Numbered from the stretch's first letter, positions 43,741 to 54,717 are shown. The stretch: 64,000 nt of DNA from Ahaetulla prasina (GCF_028640845.1 NC_080539.1:371177733-371241732), one strand, 5' to 3'. Translations and numbers: made by a program. The notes: generated by a model from the sequence alone, not told the origin.

Positions 43741-43982
43741 CAATTTATTTATTTATTTATTTATTTATTTATTTGATTTTTATTCTGCCCTTCTCCCGAA
43801 GGACTCAGGGCGGTGTACAGGCAGAATAAAAAACAAACAAGACAATATACAGTATAAAATACAAAATTAAAAAGCTTATTATAATTAGCCTAAAAATTTA
43901 AAATGTATAGAAAAACTAAAACCCCATTTAAAATTCATAATAAAAAATTATAATTATAAAATAAACAATACACTACACTCCC
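43741..43982 (-). mobile_element. L2-like LINE 3' tail
   Basis: (ATTT)n, then CTGCCCTTCTCCCGAAGGAC and A-rich 3' untranslated sequence; coding part absent. Confidence 0.7.
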
Positions 43983-44338
43983 TTCTAGCATTTTGTCCTT
44001 TGGAAGCTGCCTCCTCTTGATCAGGGACGGTGGCATTTTTTTAAAAAAAAATTAAAATGCCGCATTTACTTCCTGAAATTTATTGTAGCCGCCCACCTCA
44101 ACAGACACTGCATAGCTGACCAAAATCTAATGAAGAGGTTCCATGCCTAAAAAAATGTTAAAAAGCCCAGTCTCTGTGTCCTTCTTTTTCCTTTTATTAA
44201 AAGATATTACAGAAAAAAACTGAATTAACGAAAATCACGATGGGTGGCAGAGGTTAATATCCCTTGGCCAACCTGACAATTACCCTCCAGATGGAAGATT
44301 ATATCTTGCAGGTTGAATGGGAAAGAGGAGAGAATAAT
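43983..44338. other. Unassigned sequence
   Basis: Nothing recognisable beyond an A/T run near 44,040. Confidence 0.35.
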
Positions 44339-44915
44339 AAATGAAGGGAAGGGAAGGGAAGGGAAGGGAAGGGAAGGGAAGGGAAGGGAAGGAAAGAAAA
44401 GGAAAAAGAAAAGAAAGAGAAGGGAGAAGTAGAGGAATGGGAGGGGAGGGGAGGGGAGGGAAGGGAAGGGATGGGATGGGATGGGATGGGAAGGGAAGGA
44501 AAGGAAAGGAAAGGAAGAAAGAAGGAAGGGATGGAGGGATGAAAGGAAGGGCAAGGAAAGGAAAGGAAAGGAAAGGAAAGAGAAGGGAGGAATGGGAGGG
44601 AGGGAGGAAGGAAGGAAGGAAGGAAGGAAGGAAAGGAAAGGGAAGGAAAGGAAAGGAAAGGAAAGGAAAGGAAAGGAAAGGAAAGGAAAGGAAAGAGAAG
44701 GGAGCAGTAGAGAAATGGGAAGGGAAGGGAAGGGAAGGGAAGGAAAGGAAAGAGAAGGGAGAAGTAGAGGAATGGGAGGAGGAAGGAAGGAATGGGATGG
44801 GATGGGATAGGAAGGAAGGAAAGGAAAGGAAAGGAAGAGAAGGGAGGAAGGAGGGGAGGGAGGGAGGGAGGAAGGAAGGAAGGAAGGAAGGAAAGGAAAG
44901 GAAAGAAGGAAAACA
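44339..44915 (+). repeat. (GGGAA)n and (GGAAA)n purine tract
   Basis: Blocks of GGGAA, GGAAA, GGGAT and GGAA units. Two long sub-blocks (around 44,420-44,480 and 44,755-44,810) share AGAAGTAGAGGAATGGGAGG, so parts of the tract were duplicated. Confidence 0.95.
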
Positions 44916-45379
44916 GAAGTATGCAATAGATCTGAATGAAGGGGTCTAATACGATGGATTGGATTTGATGCAGCTGGGCAGGGAAGTGAAAGTATGTTTA
45001 ATTCTGAATGAACAGGCTAAGATGCACGCAGGGGTAGGTAGAGCAAATGGTAAGCCGCATGAATGAATACATGAATCAATCAATGAAAAGGAAGAGAGGG
45101 GGAGGGGAGGAGAGGGAGGGGAGGGAAAGTGGAAAGAAGGAAGGAAAGAAGTGAATGGTAGGTAGGTAGGGGAGGAAGGAAGGAAGGAAGGAAGGAAGGA
45201 AGGAAGGAAGGAAGGAAGGAAGGAAGGAAGGAAGGAAGGAAGGAAGGAAGGAAGGAAGGGCAATGAAGCAAGGAAGGAGGGAGGAAGGGAGGGAGGAAAG
45301 AGGAAGGGAGAGAGAGGAAGGAAGGAAGGAGGGAAGCAAGGAAGGAAGGAAAGGGAGGGAAGGAAGGAGGAAGGAATCC
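44916..45379 (+). repeat. Purine tract with a (GGAA)n core
   Basis: 45,080-45,379 is A/G-rich with about 21 perfect GGAA units at 45,175-45,259. 44,930-45,080 is unassigned. Confidence 0.9.
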
Positions 45380-45556
45380 TGATTTTGTTTGTCAGAGCAC
45401 AAAAAGCAATCACATAACCTTGGAATATTGCAACCATCATAAATATGAGCCAGACCCCAAACATCTGAATTTTGATCACATGATCATGAGGATGCTGCAA
45501 CGGTCATAAACGTGAATAACGGTAAATGGATGGTTGTAAATTGAGGACTACCTGAA
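45380..45556 (-). mobile_element. Tigger-like MITE fragment
   Basis: Contains CATAAATATGAGCCAG and ends TGTAAATTGAGGACTACCTG at 45,554. Confidence 0.65.
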
Positions 45557-46252
45557 CAGAAGAAGCAAACAGAAAAAGCCATTCAGAGATATGGGAAGCA
45601 ATGACAATAACTGAACGAAGCATCTGCTTAGAAAAACGCCGGTTTTAAATATACGGTTTTGAACATCGGTAAATTCATTCATACAGTAACAAAGGAACGA
45701 ATCTAAACGGGTGACAAATTTCCCTGCATATGATGAAAAACTTGGGGGAAATATAATTAAAAGGAAAGGAAAGAAATGAGAGTGAATTCCTGTGTAAGAA
45801 AGCATTTAGAAGGTGATTAAGTTCCCAACAGAAGAAACGAACAGAAGGATGAAAGGAAAAAAAGGATACGGATCTGACTGAAACACAGCAAAGTGAATTT
45901 TATGTTACGAAGCGCCACAAATTTTTTGCTAACGAGATAGATAAAACAAGGCGCTTGCCCGAACGATGAAGCGAAAGTGTCTATGGATAAGACAAAAAAT
46001 ACTAATAGTAATAGAATCGGTCTGAAAAAGGAGGACGCAAGGGAAAAAGAAACACTGCAGAGTTACGAAAGAGACAGGCTGAGAAAATCACGATTAAAAC
46101 AAAATGAGGATGAGACAGAAATTTAATTTGCTGGGAATAATAACAATAATTTAAAAAAGACTATTGTAAAAGCGACTGAGAAGAGGCCAAATTGTTCCTT
46201 TAACATAGCCAGCATGCAAAGGCTATATAATAAAATAAAAGATTTTTAAATA
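45557..46252. other. A-rich unassigned sequence, possibly an old retroelement
   Basis: AG-rich but not a simple repeat. Broken frames with many Lys/Arg/Glu resemble the linker region of RTE-type LINEs, but the match is weak and I would not insist. Confidence 0.25.
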
Positions 46253-46255
46253 TAT

Positions 46256-46528
46256 TATTTATTTATTTATTTATTTACATTTATATCCCGCCCTTCTCCG
46301 AAGACTCAGGGCGGCTTGCACTATGTTAGCAATAGTCTTCATTCTATTTGTATATTTATATACAAAGTCAACTTATTGCCCCCAACAATCTGGGTCCTCA
46401 TTTTACCTACCTTATAAAGGATGGAAGGCTGAGTCAACCTTGGGCCTGGTGGGACTTGAACCTGCAGTAATTGCAGGCTGCTGCTGTTAATAACAGGCTG
46501 CATTAGCAGCCTGAGCCACAGAGGCCCA
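46256..46528 (-). mobile_element. Sauria-type tRNA SINE (copy 6)
   Basis: (ATTT)n on the left, then TATCCCGCCCTTCTCCGAAG, GTGGGACTTGAACCTGCAG and the head CTGAGCCACAGAGGCCC. Confidence 0.85.
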
Positions 46529-46804
46529 ATTATTATATCTTATTATTATAAGATATAATCCAAACTAAACCCAGAACACCCGCTGGCCGTGACTCAAACT
46601 TTTATCCCCATGTGGTTGGACTACTGCAGCGGGTGCTCCTACGGGGCTGCCCTTGAAGATGATTTGAGAGGTACGGCTGTGGAAAATGCAGCTGCCAAAC
46701 TAGTTGCAGGCGGAACTCGCTGTTGTAAAATAGTATTTAGCATGTGGTTGCCACACCAGTTCCAATCCCAGGCCCAATTTAAAGCGCCGCTGATTATCTA
46801 CACA
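46529..46804. other. Unassigned sequence
   Basis: Possible LINE-type amino-acid phrases (LDYCSGCSYGAAL) lie near 46,605, but they are too short to classify. Confidence 0.3.
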
Positions 46805-46812
46805 GCTCGCAG

Positions 46813-47469
46813 CAGTAGTGGGTTTCAAAAATGTTCGCTACTGGTTCGGTGGGCATGGCTAGGTAGGGAGCATGTAACTGAGTGGGCATGGCCAACTTGA
46901 CATCACTCATGCCCACCCCCACTCAGTCACATGACCTCCCTAGCCACGCCTACAAGAAAATGTGGGAAATTTTTGGGAATTTCCACATATCTACCCCCGC
47001 CCTCCCTTTGCCAGTCACCCTCATTTCCACTCCTTTAGCAGTCCCGGCCCTAGCCCTGCTTCCTCCCCTCCCACCATCTCTTTCTTCGGGCTGATTACCT
47101 TCCATGGCAGCTGGTCCAGAGTCTGGAAGGCAAGCTGACCGGAGTTTTCGGCAGCCCCCAGCCAGCCACCGCTGCTGGAAAGCGGCTTTTCAAAGAAGCC
47201 GCCAAAAATTACCAGAGGTCGCGGAAAAAGCTGCTGCCGTCGCCATGTCCTTCACGCATGGGCATCCCATTGGACTTGCAAGGCAATGGGATGCGCATGC
47301 GCAAAGAACATGGTGGCAGTGAACATGGCGAGCGGGGTGAGCAAGCGGCAAGCAGGGGAATGGTTCAGGGGTGCAGCCGGCCAGCCATTGCTACCGGTTT
47401 GGCGACCTTGGCCAAATTTCCACCAACGGTTCGCACGAACCGGTGCAAACCGGCTGAATGCCACCTCTG
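46813..47469. mobile_element. hAT non-autonomous element of the CAGTRGTGGG family
   Basis: 657 bp. Left end CAGTAGTGGGTTTC; right end GAATGCCACCTCTG. The flanking GCTCGCAG and GCTCACAG match at 7 of 8, the difference being a CpG change. Confidence 0.8.
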
Positions 47470-48003
47470 GCTCACAGGTTGCAGTATTTCTTAAACTTTT
47501 ATTTTTCGGAATCTTCTGTTGGAAGAAATATCCAATCCGGTTCAATTCCAAGCCGGGAGAAAAACACTGGAAACCTGGAGGCTGATTGGAAAGAGGGTTT
47601 AATGAGGAAGCAGAACTACATGGATGGACCTGGGCAGCTGACCACATGGAGTTGAGTGGGGGGTGGTATTAATAACTTCTCTTGGTCTTTGCACTTGAAC
47701 TTCCTGTTCCTGTGCAAAAAGATGTATTCTATTGGCTGTTGTCAGACTCCCATGGAGCCATGTAGGGGGTCATGTTTGTATGAGCTACCTTTGGTTGAAG
47801 TTTGGGCTGATGCAATGAAAGGGATTTTTTGGGCAATTCCTATTGTGGCTGAAGGCTACTCCTACCTTTGTTCAGACCTTGCTGCAGGGAATTTGCTTAT
47901 GAATAGAGCTAGCTTTCTCTTTATCACTTAAGTGCTGACATCTGCTGAGGGCTATTAAGAAAGGTGGGGGCTGCCTTCCAAGAGCGTGTTTCTCATTTCT
48001 CAT
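47470..48003. other. Unassigned sequence, possible LTR-like segment
   Basis: About 530 bp with no gene. It lies between a hAT element and a truncated SINE. It may be part of an LTR element, but no paired ends were found. Confidence 0.3.
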
Positions 48004-48195
48004 CCAGTTCAAGTCCCACCAGGCCCAAGGTTGACTCAGCCTTCCATCCTTTATAAGGTAGGTAAAATGAGGACCCAGATTGTTGGGGGCAATAAGTTGA
48101 CTTTGTATATAATATACAAATGGATGAAGACTATTGCTTAACACAATGTAAGCCGCCCTGAGTCTTTGGAGAAGGGCAGGATATAAATTCAAATA
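48004..48195 (+). mobile_element. Sauria-type SINE, head missing (copy 7)
   Basis: Begins at the B-box (GTTCAAGTCCCACC) and runs to the usual 3' end; the A-box half is absent. Confidence 0.8.
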
Positions 48196-48556
48196 CCGTA
48201 TATACTCGAATATAAGCCGATCCGAGTATAAGCCGAGGTCCCCAATTTTACCCCAAAAAACTGGGGTAAACTGGGGACTCGAGTATAAGCCGAGGGAGGG
48301 AAATGAGGCAGCTACGGGTCAGGGAAAGCCTCCCTCCCTCAGCCGAGAAGGCTGGCGGCTCCCCCGCCCCGCCCTCTCACTGCACCGGCAGGGCTTCCCC
48401 GCGCTAATGCAAAAGCCCGCCAAGTTTGCACCATCCGGTATAATGTGAAAAAAAGAAGAAAAAAAACTGAGTAAACCGTATATACTCGAGTATAAACCGA
48501 GGACGTTTTCAGCACAAAAACATGCTGAAAACTGTATATATATATATATACGGTAT
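48196..48556. mobile_element. DNA transposon remnant with CCGTATATACTCG ends
   Basis: TACCGTATATACTCG and GAGTATAAGCCGAGG phrases occur at both ends and inside, with a GC-rich centre (48,340-48,420) and a TATA repeat at the right end. The structure fits a non-autonomous TIR element; the superfamily is not certain. Confidence 0.65.
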
Positions 48557-49545
48557 ATATATTATAGATATATAATAAACTTCCTTTTTAATATTTCTCA
48601 AAATTTTTCAGTCTTCTAGGAGAGGGTTGGGTGCTATCTTTCTACACTTTCTCACCCACATTTAAAATTTACAGAGATTTTGGAGGTAGTTCTCGACATA
48701 CGACCCTAACAGAGTCTAGAATTTCCGTCATTAGCCAGGAGGGTCATATATAGAGGCCCCCATGTGCGTGGGCATGATATTATGACTGTTTTTGTGGTGG
48801 TCCTTAAGCAAACACCATGGTCATAAAATGAACACAACGGTAATTAAACAAACATCGCAGTCATGACTCAATAGACAAGAAGTCCCTGACTTACGACCGA
48901 AATGTCTGTTGTTAAGTGAGACACTTAAGTGACTTTTGTCCCCATTTTATGACCTTTCTTGCTGTTAAATGAAACACTGCAGATAACTTCTAATAAGTTA
49001 GTAATATTAAATGAATCTGGCTTCCCCATTGACTTTGCTTGTCAGAAGGTCGTAATATGGGACCCCGTGATCTCGGGACATGGCAACGGTCATAAATATG
49101 AAGGGTCTGGATTTTGATCAGGCGATCGTGAGGATGCTGCAAAGGTCGTGTGGAAAAACGGTCACAAGTCACTCTTTTCACTGCCACTGTAACTTTGAAC
49201 GGTCACTAAATGAACGGTTGTAAGTCGAGGACTACCTCTATTCCTATCGTCCATTTTGCCAGAAAGTGGATTAAAAAGGCAAAAACAGACAGCAAAAAGT
49301 CATAGATCACAGTCACATGACCGTGGCATGTTGCCATGGGACGTAACGGTGAGCCGATTGCCGAGCGCCTGACAAGCGATCGTGTGACTGTGTGTGTTTT
49401 TGTGTGTGTGTGTGTGTGCGCAGCCATCAGAACTCCAGAACCGGCTCATAAGTAGCTTTGGGTGGAAGGTGAGCGCCTTAACTTCATACGGTGGTTAAGC
49501 GACGGTCGTAAGTAGAGGACTAGCTGTATTTGCAGGGTAAAGTAA
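48557..49545 (-). mobile_element. Series of Tigger-like MITE copies
   Basis: A decayed copy spans about 48,685-48,875, a nearly complete copy 48,883-49,235 (AGTCCCTGACTTACG to GTAAGTCGAGGACTACCTC), and a decayed one about 49,236-49,530 with a (GT)n run at 49,388-49,418. 48,557-48,684 is unassigned. Confidence 0.65.
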
Positions 49546-49895
49546 AATAAATGCATTCTACAAATACTTATTCATAAAATCATATTTAAAAAAACCAGCA
49601 TTCAACCCATTTGATATTAACATCAGTATCGGTATGATATTCCTCTCTTTTTTTTTAAAAAAAAACTATTTTTAACAAATGAAGAAAAAAACAGGGAAAA
49701 GGAGGACAGCTGTTTAGATTTTTGCAAGTACTTTCAAATATCTGGCAAATATTTTGGACGTTCTGGACCGCTGCAAAAGTGTTGGGACAGTTCCAGGGAT
49801 CCTCAGATGACATTTTAAGAAATGGTGGAAATTGTTTTATCCCTAATGAACTGTAAGGTCATTTGGAACCACATTTCTCAATATTTCTCATTTTA
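49546..49895. other. AT-rich unassigned sequence
   Basis: No gene or repeat family is recognised; A/T runs at 49,650-49,695. Confidence 0.35.
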
Positions 49896-51560
49896 AGCAA
49901 GCCTGGAGAATTCTGGGAGTTGATGTCCACAATTGCTGGCTGGGGAATTCTGGGAGTTGAAGTCCACAACCGCTTCCCGGAGAATTCTGGGAGTTGAAGT
50001 CCACAAATGCTGGCTGGAGAATTCTGGGAGTTGAAGTCCAAAACTGCTGGCTGGGCAATTCTGGGAGCTGAAATCCACAACCGCTTCCTGGAGAATTCTG
50101 GGAGTTGAAGTTCACAAATGATGGGTGGGGAATTCTGGGAGTTGAAGTCCAAAACTGCTGGCTGGGGGATTCTGGGAGTTGAAGTTCACAGTTTGTCAGT
50201 CCTGGAGGCCATCTTTTTATTTGGATCTTCAGGGCTGCCACATTTAGTGCTGTGGAAAACTGGAAGGAGGGATTCTATGGAGTTGGGAAGATATCTAGCC
50301 ATAATAACATTCTTTTCTCTGAGAGTCAAGGACATCCTGCCCTGCACCTGGAGGGGCGTGACTGGGAGGCATCTCCAGTTGGGATAATGCTTTGATTGAA
50401 CCATGTGATGGACCTTTGGGTGTTGGGCAGGAACTTTGACTTGAGTGGGGAAAACCTGGAAGATTTTAGATTCAATATGACATCTCTAATAAAATGGGAA
50501 CGTTGAGGAACTTCAAGCCTTGGAGTCTTCTTTCGTTGGGGGTGTTGCTTCCTGGGGAATTCTGGGAGTTGAAGTCCAAAACTGCTTCCTGGGGAATTCT
50601 GGGAGTTGCAGTCTAAAACTGCTTCCTGGGGAATTCTGGGAGTTGAAGTCCAAAACTGATTCCTGGGAAATTCTGGGAGTTGCAGTCTAAAACTGCTTCC
50701 TGGGGAATTCTGGGAGTTGCAGTCTAAAACTGCTTCCTGGGGAATTCTGGGAGTTGAAGTCCAAAACTGCTTCCTGGGGAATTCTGGGAGTTGCAGTCTA
50801 AAACTGCTTCCTGGGGAATTCTGGGAGTTGAAGTCCAAAACTGCTTCCTGGGGAATTCTGGGAGTTGAAGTCCAAAACTGCTTCCTGGGGAATTCTGGGA
50901 GTTGCAGTCTAAAACTGCTTCCTGGGGAATTCTGGGAGTTGAAGTCCAAAAGTGCTTCCTGGGGAATTCTGGGAGTTGCAATCTAAAATTGCTTCCTGGG
51001 GAATTCTGGGAGTTGAAGTCCAAAAGTGCTTCCTGGGGAATTCTGGGAGTTGCAGTCTAAAATTGCTTCCTGGGGAATTCTGGGAGTTGCAGTCTAAAAC
51101 TGCTTCCTGGGGAATTCTGGGAATTGAAGTCCAAAACTGCTTCCTGGGGAATTCTGGGAGTTGAAGTCCAAAATTGATTCCTGGGAAATTCTGGGAGTTG
51201 AAGTCCAAAATTGCTTCCTGGGGAATTCTGGGAGTTGAAGTCCAAAATTGCTTCCTGGGAAATTCTGGGAGTTGCAGTCTAAAACTGCTTCCTGGGGAAT
51301 TCTGGGAGTTGCAGTCTAAAACTGCTTCCTGGGGAATTCTGGGAGTTGCAGTCCAAAACTGCTTCCTGGGGAATTCTGGGAGTTGAAGTCCAAAACTGCT
51401 TCCTGGGGAATTCTGGGAGTTGAAGTCCAAAATTGCTTCCTGGGGAATTCTGGGAGTTGTGGTCCAAAACTGCTGCCTGGGAAATTCTGGGAGTTGGAAG
51501 ACCACAAATGGTGGCTTGACAATTCTGGGAATTGAAGTCACAACCGCTGGCTCGGGAATT
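49896..51560 (+). repeat. 37-bp minisatellite from hAT-MITE arm, largest array
   Basis: Units carry GAATTCTGGGAGTTGAAGTC. Left of the LTR insertion (49,896-50,193) the linker is mostly CTGGCTGG; right of it (50,548-51,500) it is CTTCCTGG in about 26 units with a strict 37-bp period. Two unit types (GAAGTCC and GCAGTCT) alternate irregularly. The repetitive frames here are artefacts. Confidence 0.95.
50194..50545 (+). mobile_element. LTR family F (copy 2) inside the minisatellite
   Basis: Starts TGTCAGTCCTGGAGG; AATAAA lies near 50,490. It ends GGGGGTGTT, where the 37-bp array begins, so the last roughly 15 bp of the LTR are gone. It aligns over nearly its whole length with 12,119-12,517 reversed. 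Confidence 0.8.
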
Positions 51561-52070
51561 CTGGCAGTTGATATCCCGCCATCTTAAAATTGCCAAGGTT
51601 GGAGAAACCCTGAAGGCCCCGCTGAGCGTTATAAGTGTCGTACGTGTATTGCTCTCTCCAGCCACCTTAGAAGACGCCGAGCCCCTTCTCGAATTCTCAA
51701 GCGAGACCTAAATTGGTGGCGACGGAGCTCTTGCTTTATTATTGCTATTTTTGATGTGGATTTTTCGAGAGGTTTGAAAAGATTCGAAAGGCTGGTGATG
51801 TTCCTTTGATTTATGCCTCCTGCTTTATCACGGCCTTTTGAGTGGGCAGTAGAAAAATCCCGGCACAATCAATAAATACACCAATAAATAAACTCCGGGG
51901 CCTCCGGGGAAGTGAATGGGAATTAAAAATAAAAAAGCAGTGAAATGATCTGGAGGGAAACTGAAGTGAGGGAAATGCTGAAAAAAAAAAAAAACCATAT
52001 AGAAAGGTATCCGGGAAAGCCAGAGCAGCTGGCCAAAGAATAAAATTTAAACAATGCCGTAAATGTTATT
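51561..52070. other. Unassigned sequence
   Basis: No gene is recognised; an A run lies at 51,982-51,993. Confidence 0.35.
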
Positions 52071-52078
52071 GTCTAAGG

Positions 52079-52989
52079 CAGTGACGGCTAACCTTTGATT
52101 CCTCGGGTGCCGAAAGCCTGTGCGCGCCCCCACACCCATAATGCAATGCCACACACACACACCCCACCCCCTGTGCGTGCATGCGCACTCCCCCCAGGCT
52201 GGCCCACCTCCGCGCATACATGTGTGACCCCTCCGTGACCCCTTTTGGGCCTAGCAGGCATCCCTGAAGCTGTTGTGTCTGCGCTCCCCCGAGCCGGGCC
52301 CCTGCCAGAAAGTGACTGGGAATGTGAGGGGGAAGGGCCATCAGGACTTACCTCGGGAGCACCGGCTTCCCTGGCTCAGCTCCAGGAGTCAGAGGCAGGC
52401 CAGGTGGAGGTGATAAGGCGGCCTCCGTCCCCTGACTCTTCTCCCTCCCCAGGCCACGCCTCCAGACCCAGCTGATGGCAATCAGGTCTGGCTGGACCCT
52501 AGGTTTCGTAGGCAGGAGAGGCGGGAACAACAGTAGCAGGGGTGGGGCAGGCCTAGGAAGTGCTGAGTCATGGAGCCATACACCCCACAGGATATAAAAC
52601 CAGCGAGGGCTGCTATGCCTCTTCGTAGCAGGCAAAATCAACTGCTTAACTAAGAGCTGAAGTACTGTTTGTTTCTGGGTGACTCATCAGCATCAAGGGA
52701 GATAACAGAGACACTTGGCAGATGCTCGCCAGTTTGCTGCCAGAGCTGATAGTGCCGACTAATTAAGCCATCGCTCGAATGGAGGTGAGGGGGACAAAAC
52801 AGAAGCCTCCTGGGACCAAAAATGGTGCATGAGGGGGCACATCACATACTCCCACCCCGCGCATGCGTGTACAACCCCCCGCGCATGCGTGTGTGTCTCC
52901 CGCATGCACGGCAGAGACCCCAAAAGCTGCTGGCTGGCAGGAGATGCGCACATATATGCGGTGGAGCTGACATAGGTTCGCCATCATGG
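52079..52989. mobile_element. hAT element holding a solo LTR
   Basis: Ends CAGTGACGGCTAACC and AGGTTCGCCATCATGG. The flanking GTCTAAGG and CTCTAAGG match at 7 of 8. Without the LTR it is about 375 bp. Confidence 0.8.
52271..52801 (+). mobile_element. Solo LTR, family E
   Basis: 531 bp with the exact duplication GAAGC (52,266-52,270 and 52,802-52,806); ends TGTTGTGTCTGC and GGGACAAAACA. The acceptor-like site has decayed to CGAG before CCGGGCCCCTG. The U3 frame is acidic and proline-rich (SDWECEGEG) and an arginine-rich end is visible in another frame (LDPRFRRQERREQQ). TATAAAA is near 52,592. Confidence 0.85.
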
Positions 52990-52997
52990 CTCTAAGG

Positions 52998-53060
52998 CAG
53001 GGATCTGCAAACTTGGCTCTTGTAAGACTTGTGGACTTCAACTCCCAGAGTTCCTCAGCC
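52998..53060. mobile_element. Left half of a palindromic hAT MITE
   Basis: CAGGGATCTGCAAACTTGG then GGACTTCAACTCCCAGAG; it begins directly after the CTCTAAGG at 52,990-52,997. The right half is missing. Confidence 0.7.
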
Positions 53061-53330
53061 AGCAAAGACGTGCGCGCCTTCCACGCATGTGCCCGGCCTC
53101 ACAAACATGACTAAATAGGATGGCATAAAGCCAGGGTAGGCCCACCCGCGATTTCCACTACCGGTTCGGGCGAACCGCTCTGAACTGGCTGAAGACCAGC
53201 TCTGCTCCAGCCCGCTAATCATCTTCGTTGTTCTTCTCCACACACTTTCCAGAGTCTCAACATCTTTTTTTTTTTTATAATGTGGTGACCAAAACATAGT
53301 CCAAAAAGGATCTAAGAGTTGAGCCTTCGC
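53061..53330 (-). mobile_element. hAT remnant and CR1 fragment
   Basis: 53,110-53,195 has ACCGGTTCGGGCGAACC hAT phrases. 53,205-53,300 is a CR1 fragment in reverse (GCTAATCATCTTCGTTG, CCAGAGTCTCAACATC). Confidence 0.65.
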
Positions 53331-54060
53331 AAAATTTGGAATGCGCAGGCAGGGTGGCTAACCGCCAGGCAAAGAAGGGACAAACAGACCAGATTTATTT
53401 ATTTATTATCCACTCAGCAGCTCATTGAGAAATGTATGAATAAAAGGAAGTTGATGGCGGGTTAATTTAGACAAAGCCTAGGACAAAACGAGCAGAGTTG
53501 AGTTATGAAATTTTCTGCGCAACACCGAATTGGAGGGCGGTTGCTGAATGCAATAAGAGAGAGATATATAGGACAGCAATTAAGTCCGTGCGGGAATAAA
53601 TGCAATGCTTAGGAAATGGCTTAACGTCGCACCAGGACTAAAGATGAAGATATGTGAGGTTTTCCGGCTGGTTTAAATATGTTGATGGGGAAACGGGTTA
53701 AGTTATGTTTGCAACGGAATTAAGAGCGCCTTGGGCTGCGGCGTGGATAGATGTGCATTTTTGCACATCGACGGACGACGTGGCCGTCGGTGAAGAAGAA
53801 CCTGCACAATTTGCTACGAATATGAGACAGATTAGATGAATGCATTAAGAGAGCCGGCGCAGGAAATTAATATCTCAAAAACACAAGAGAGTTTATGTTG
53901 AAATGGAGGCAAAATGGAGCGAATGATTGCAAAGAGGTGTGCGAATGACAAAAAACAGGCGCAGAGTGATGGATTTGGGTACTTTGGCACAATGTTTACT
54001 CATTTTTCGAAGGAGAATGGGAAGGCAGGCAAGGACCGGTTGAAAAATTGGGTGGTCTAA
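53331..54060 (+). mobile_element. Probable decayed RTE-like LINE
   Basis: Broken plus-strand frames near 53,760-54,055 give fragments such as LKQAQSDGFGYFGTMF-like and EINISKTQ, which resemble the stretch after the reverse transcriptase catalytic core in RTE-type elements (KTK, then FKYLG). Many stops and shifts are present. The match is by eye only. Confidence 0.35.
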
Positions 54061-54063
54061 GTC

Positions 54064-54381
54064 AGTGATAGATAACCTTTTATTGCTCGGGTGCCGAAAG
54101 CGTGTGCGTGCCCCCACACCTATAATGCAATGCCCCCTCCCCGCACACCCTGCCCCCTGTGCATGCACACGCAACCCTCCTCCTGCTCCCCCACCCCGCG
54201 CATACATGCGTGACAGCTCCGTGCCCCGTTTTGGGCCTAGCAGTGTGAGGGGGCACACCACATTCCCCAACCCTGCGCATGCGTGCACAATCCCTCGCAT
54301 GCGCAGCAGAGACCCAAAAAGCAGCTGGCCAGCAGGAGGTGTGCAATTCTGGAAATTGAAGTCCACAAGTCTTAAAGTTGC
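54064..54381. mobile_element. hAT element fragment and MITE arm
   Basis: Begins CAGTGATAGATAACC, contains GGGTGCCGAAAGCGTG, and passes into a MITE arm (GAAGTCCACAAGTCTTAAAG) just before the LTR. Confidence 0.6.
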
Positions 54382-54717
54382 TGTTGTGCCTCGTCCTCCC
54401 TCCTCTCCTCAGCCGGACTCCTCCCGTCTCCACCCGGGCCTGTTATCAGACTCGGAGTCTGATAATGAAGATGAACGGCCTGTCATGCCTCCAGCGCCCG
54501 GCCCTGGCTCCATGCCCGGAGAGGATGTCAGGAGTGAACAGACAAGCCCGATAAACTTCACTCCTACAGCATGTGAGCAGGAAGCCAGCCACGTGTTGGA
54601 ATTACTGACAGCAGATCCAGCTGAAGAGAATTCAGGGTGGGAGGATCCTCGCTTCTGGAGATCTGAGAGGCGACACCAGCAGAAGGAAGGGAGGGGCAGG
54701 CCTGGATAAATGCTAAA
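54382..54717 (+). mobile_element. LTR family A, 3'-truncated (copy 5)
   Basis: Starts TGTTGTGCCTCGTCC with an intact acceptor-like CTCCTCTCCTCAG. The U3 frame is uninterrupted to the stop near 54,708 (SDSESDNEDE, MPGEDVRSEQ, GWEDPRFWRSERRHQQK). The TATA box and the rest of the LTR are missing. Confidence 0.85.

Noticed and set aside
44225..44949. Frames of about 200-230 codons
   Set aside because: Translation of GGAAA and GGGAA repeats.
50326..51541. Repeat protein with FNSQNSPGS motifs
   Set aside because: Translation of the 37-bp minisatellite; 37 is not a multiple of 3, so the frame rotates and no protein repeat is conserved.
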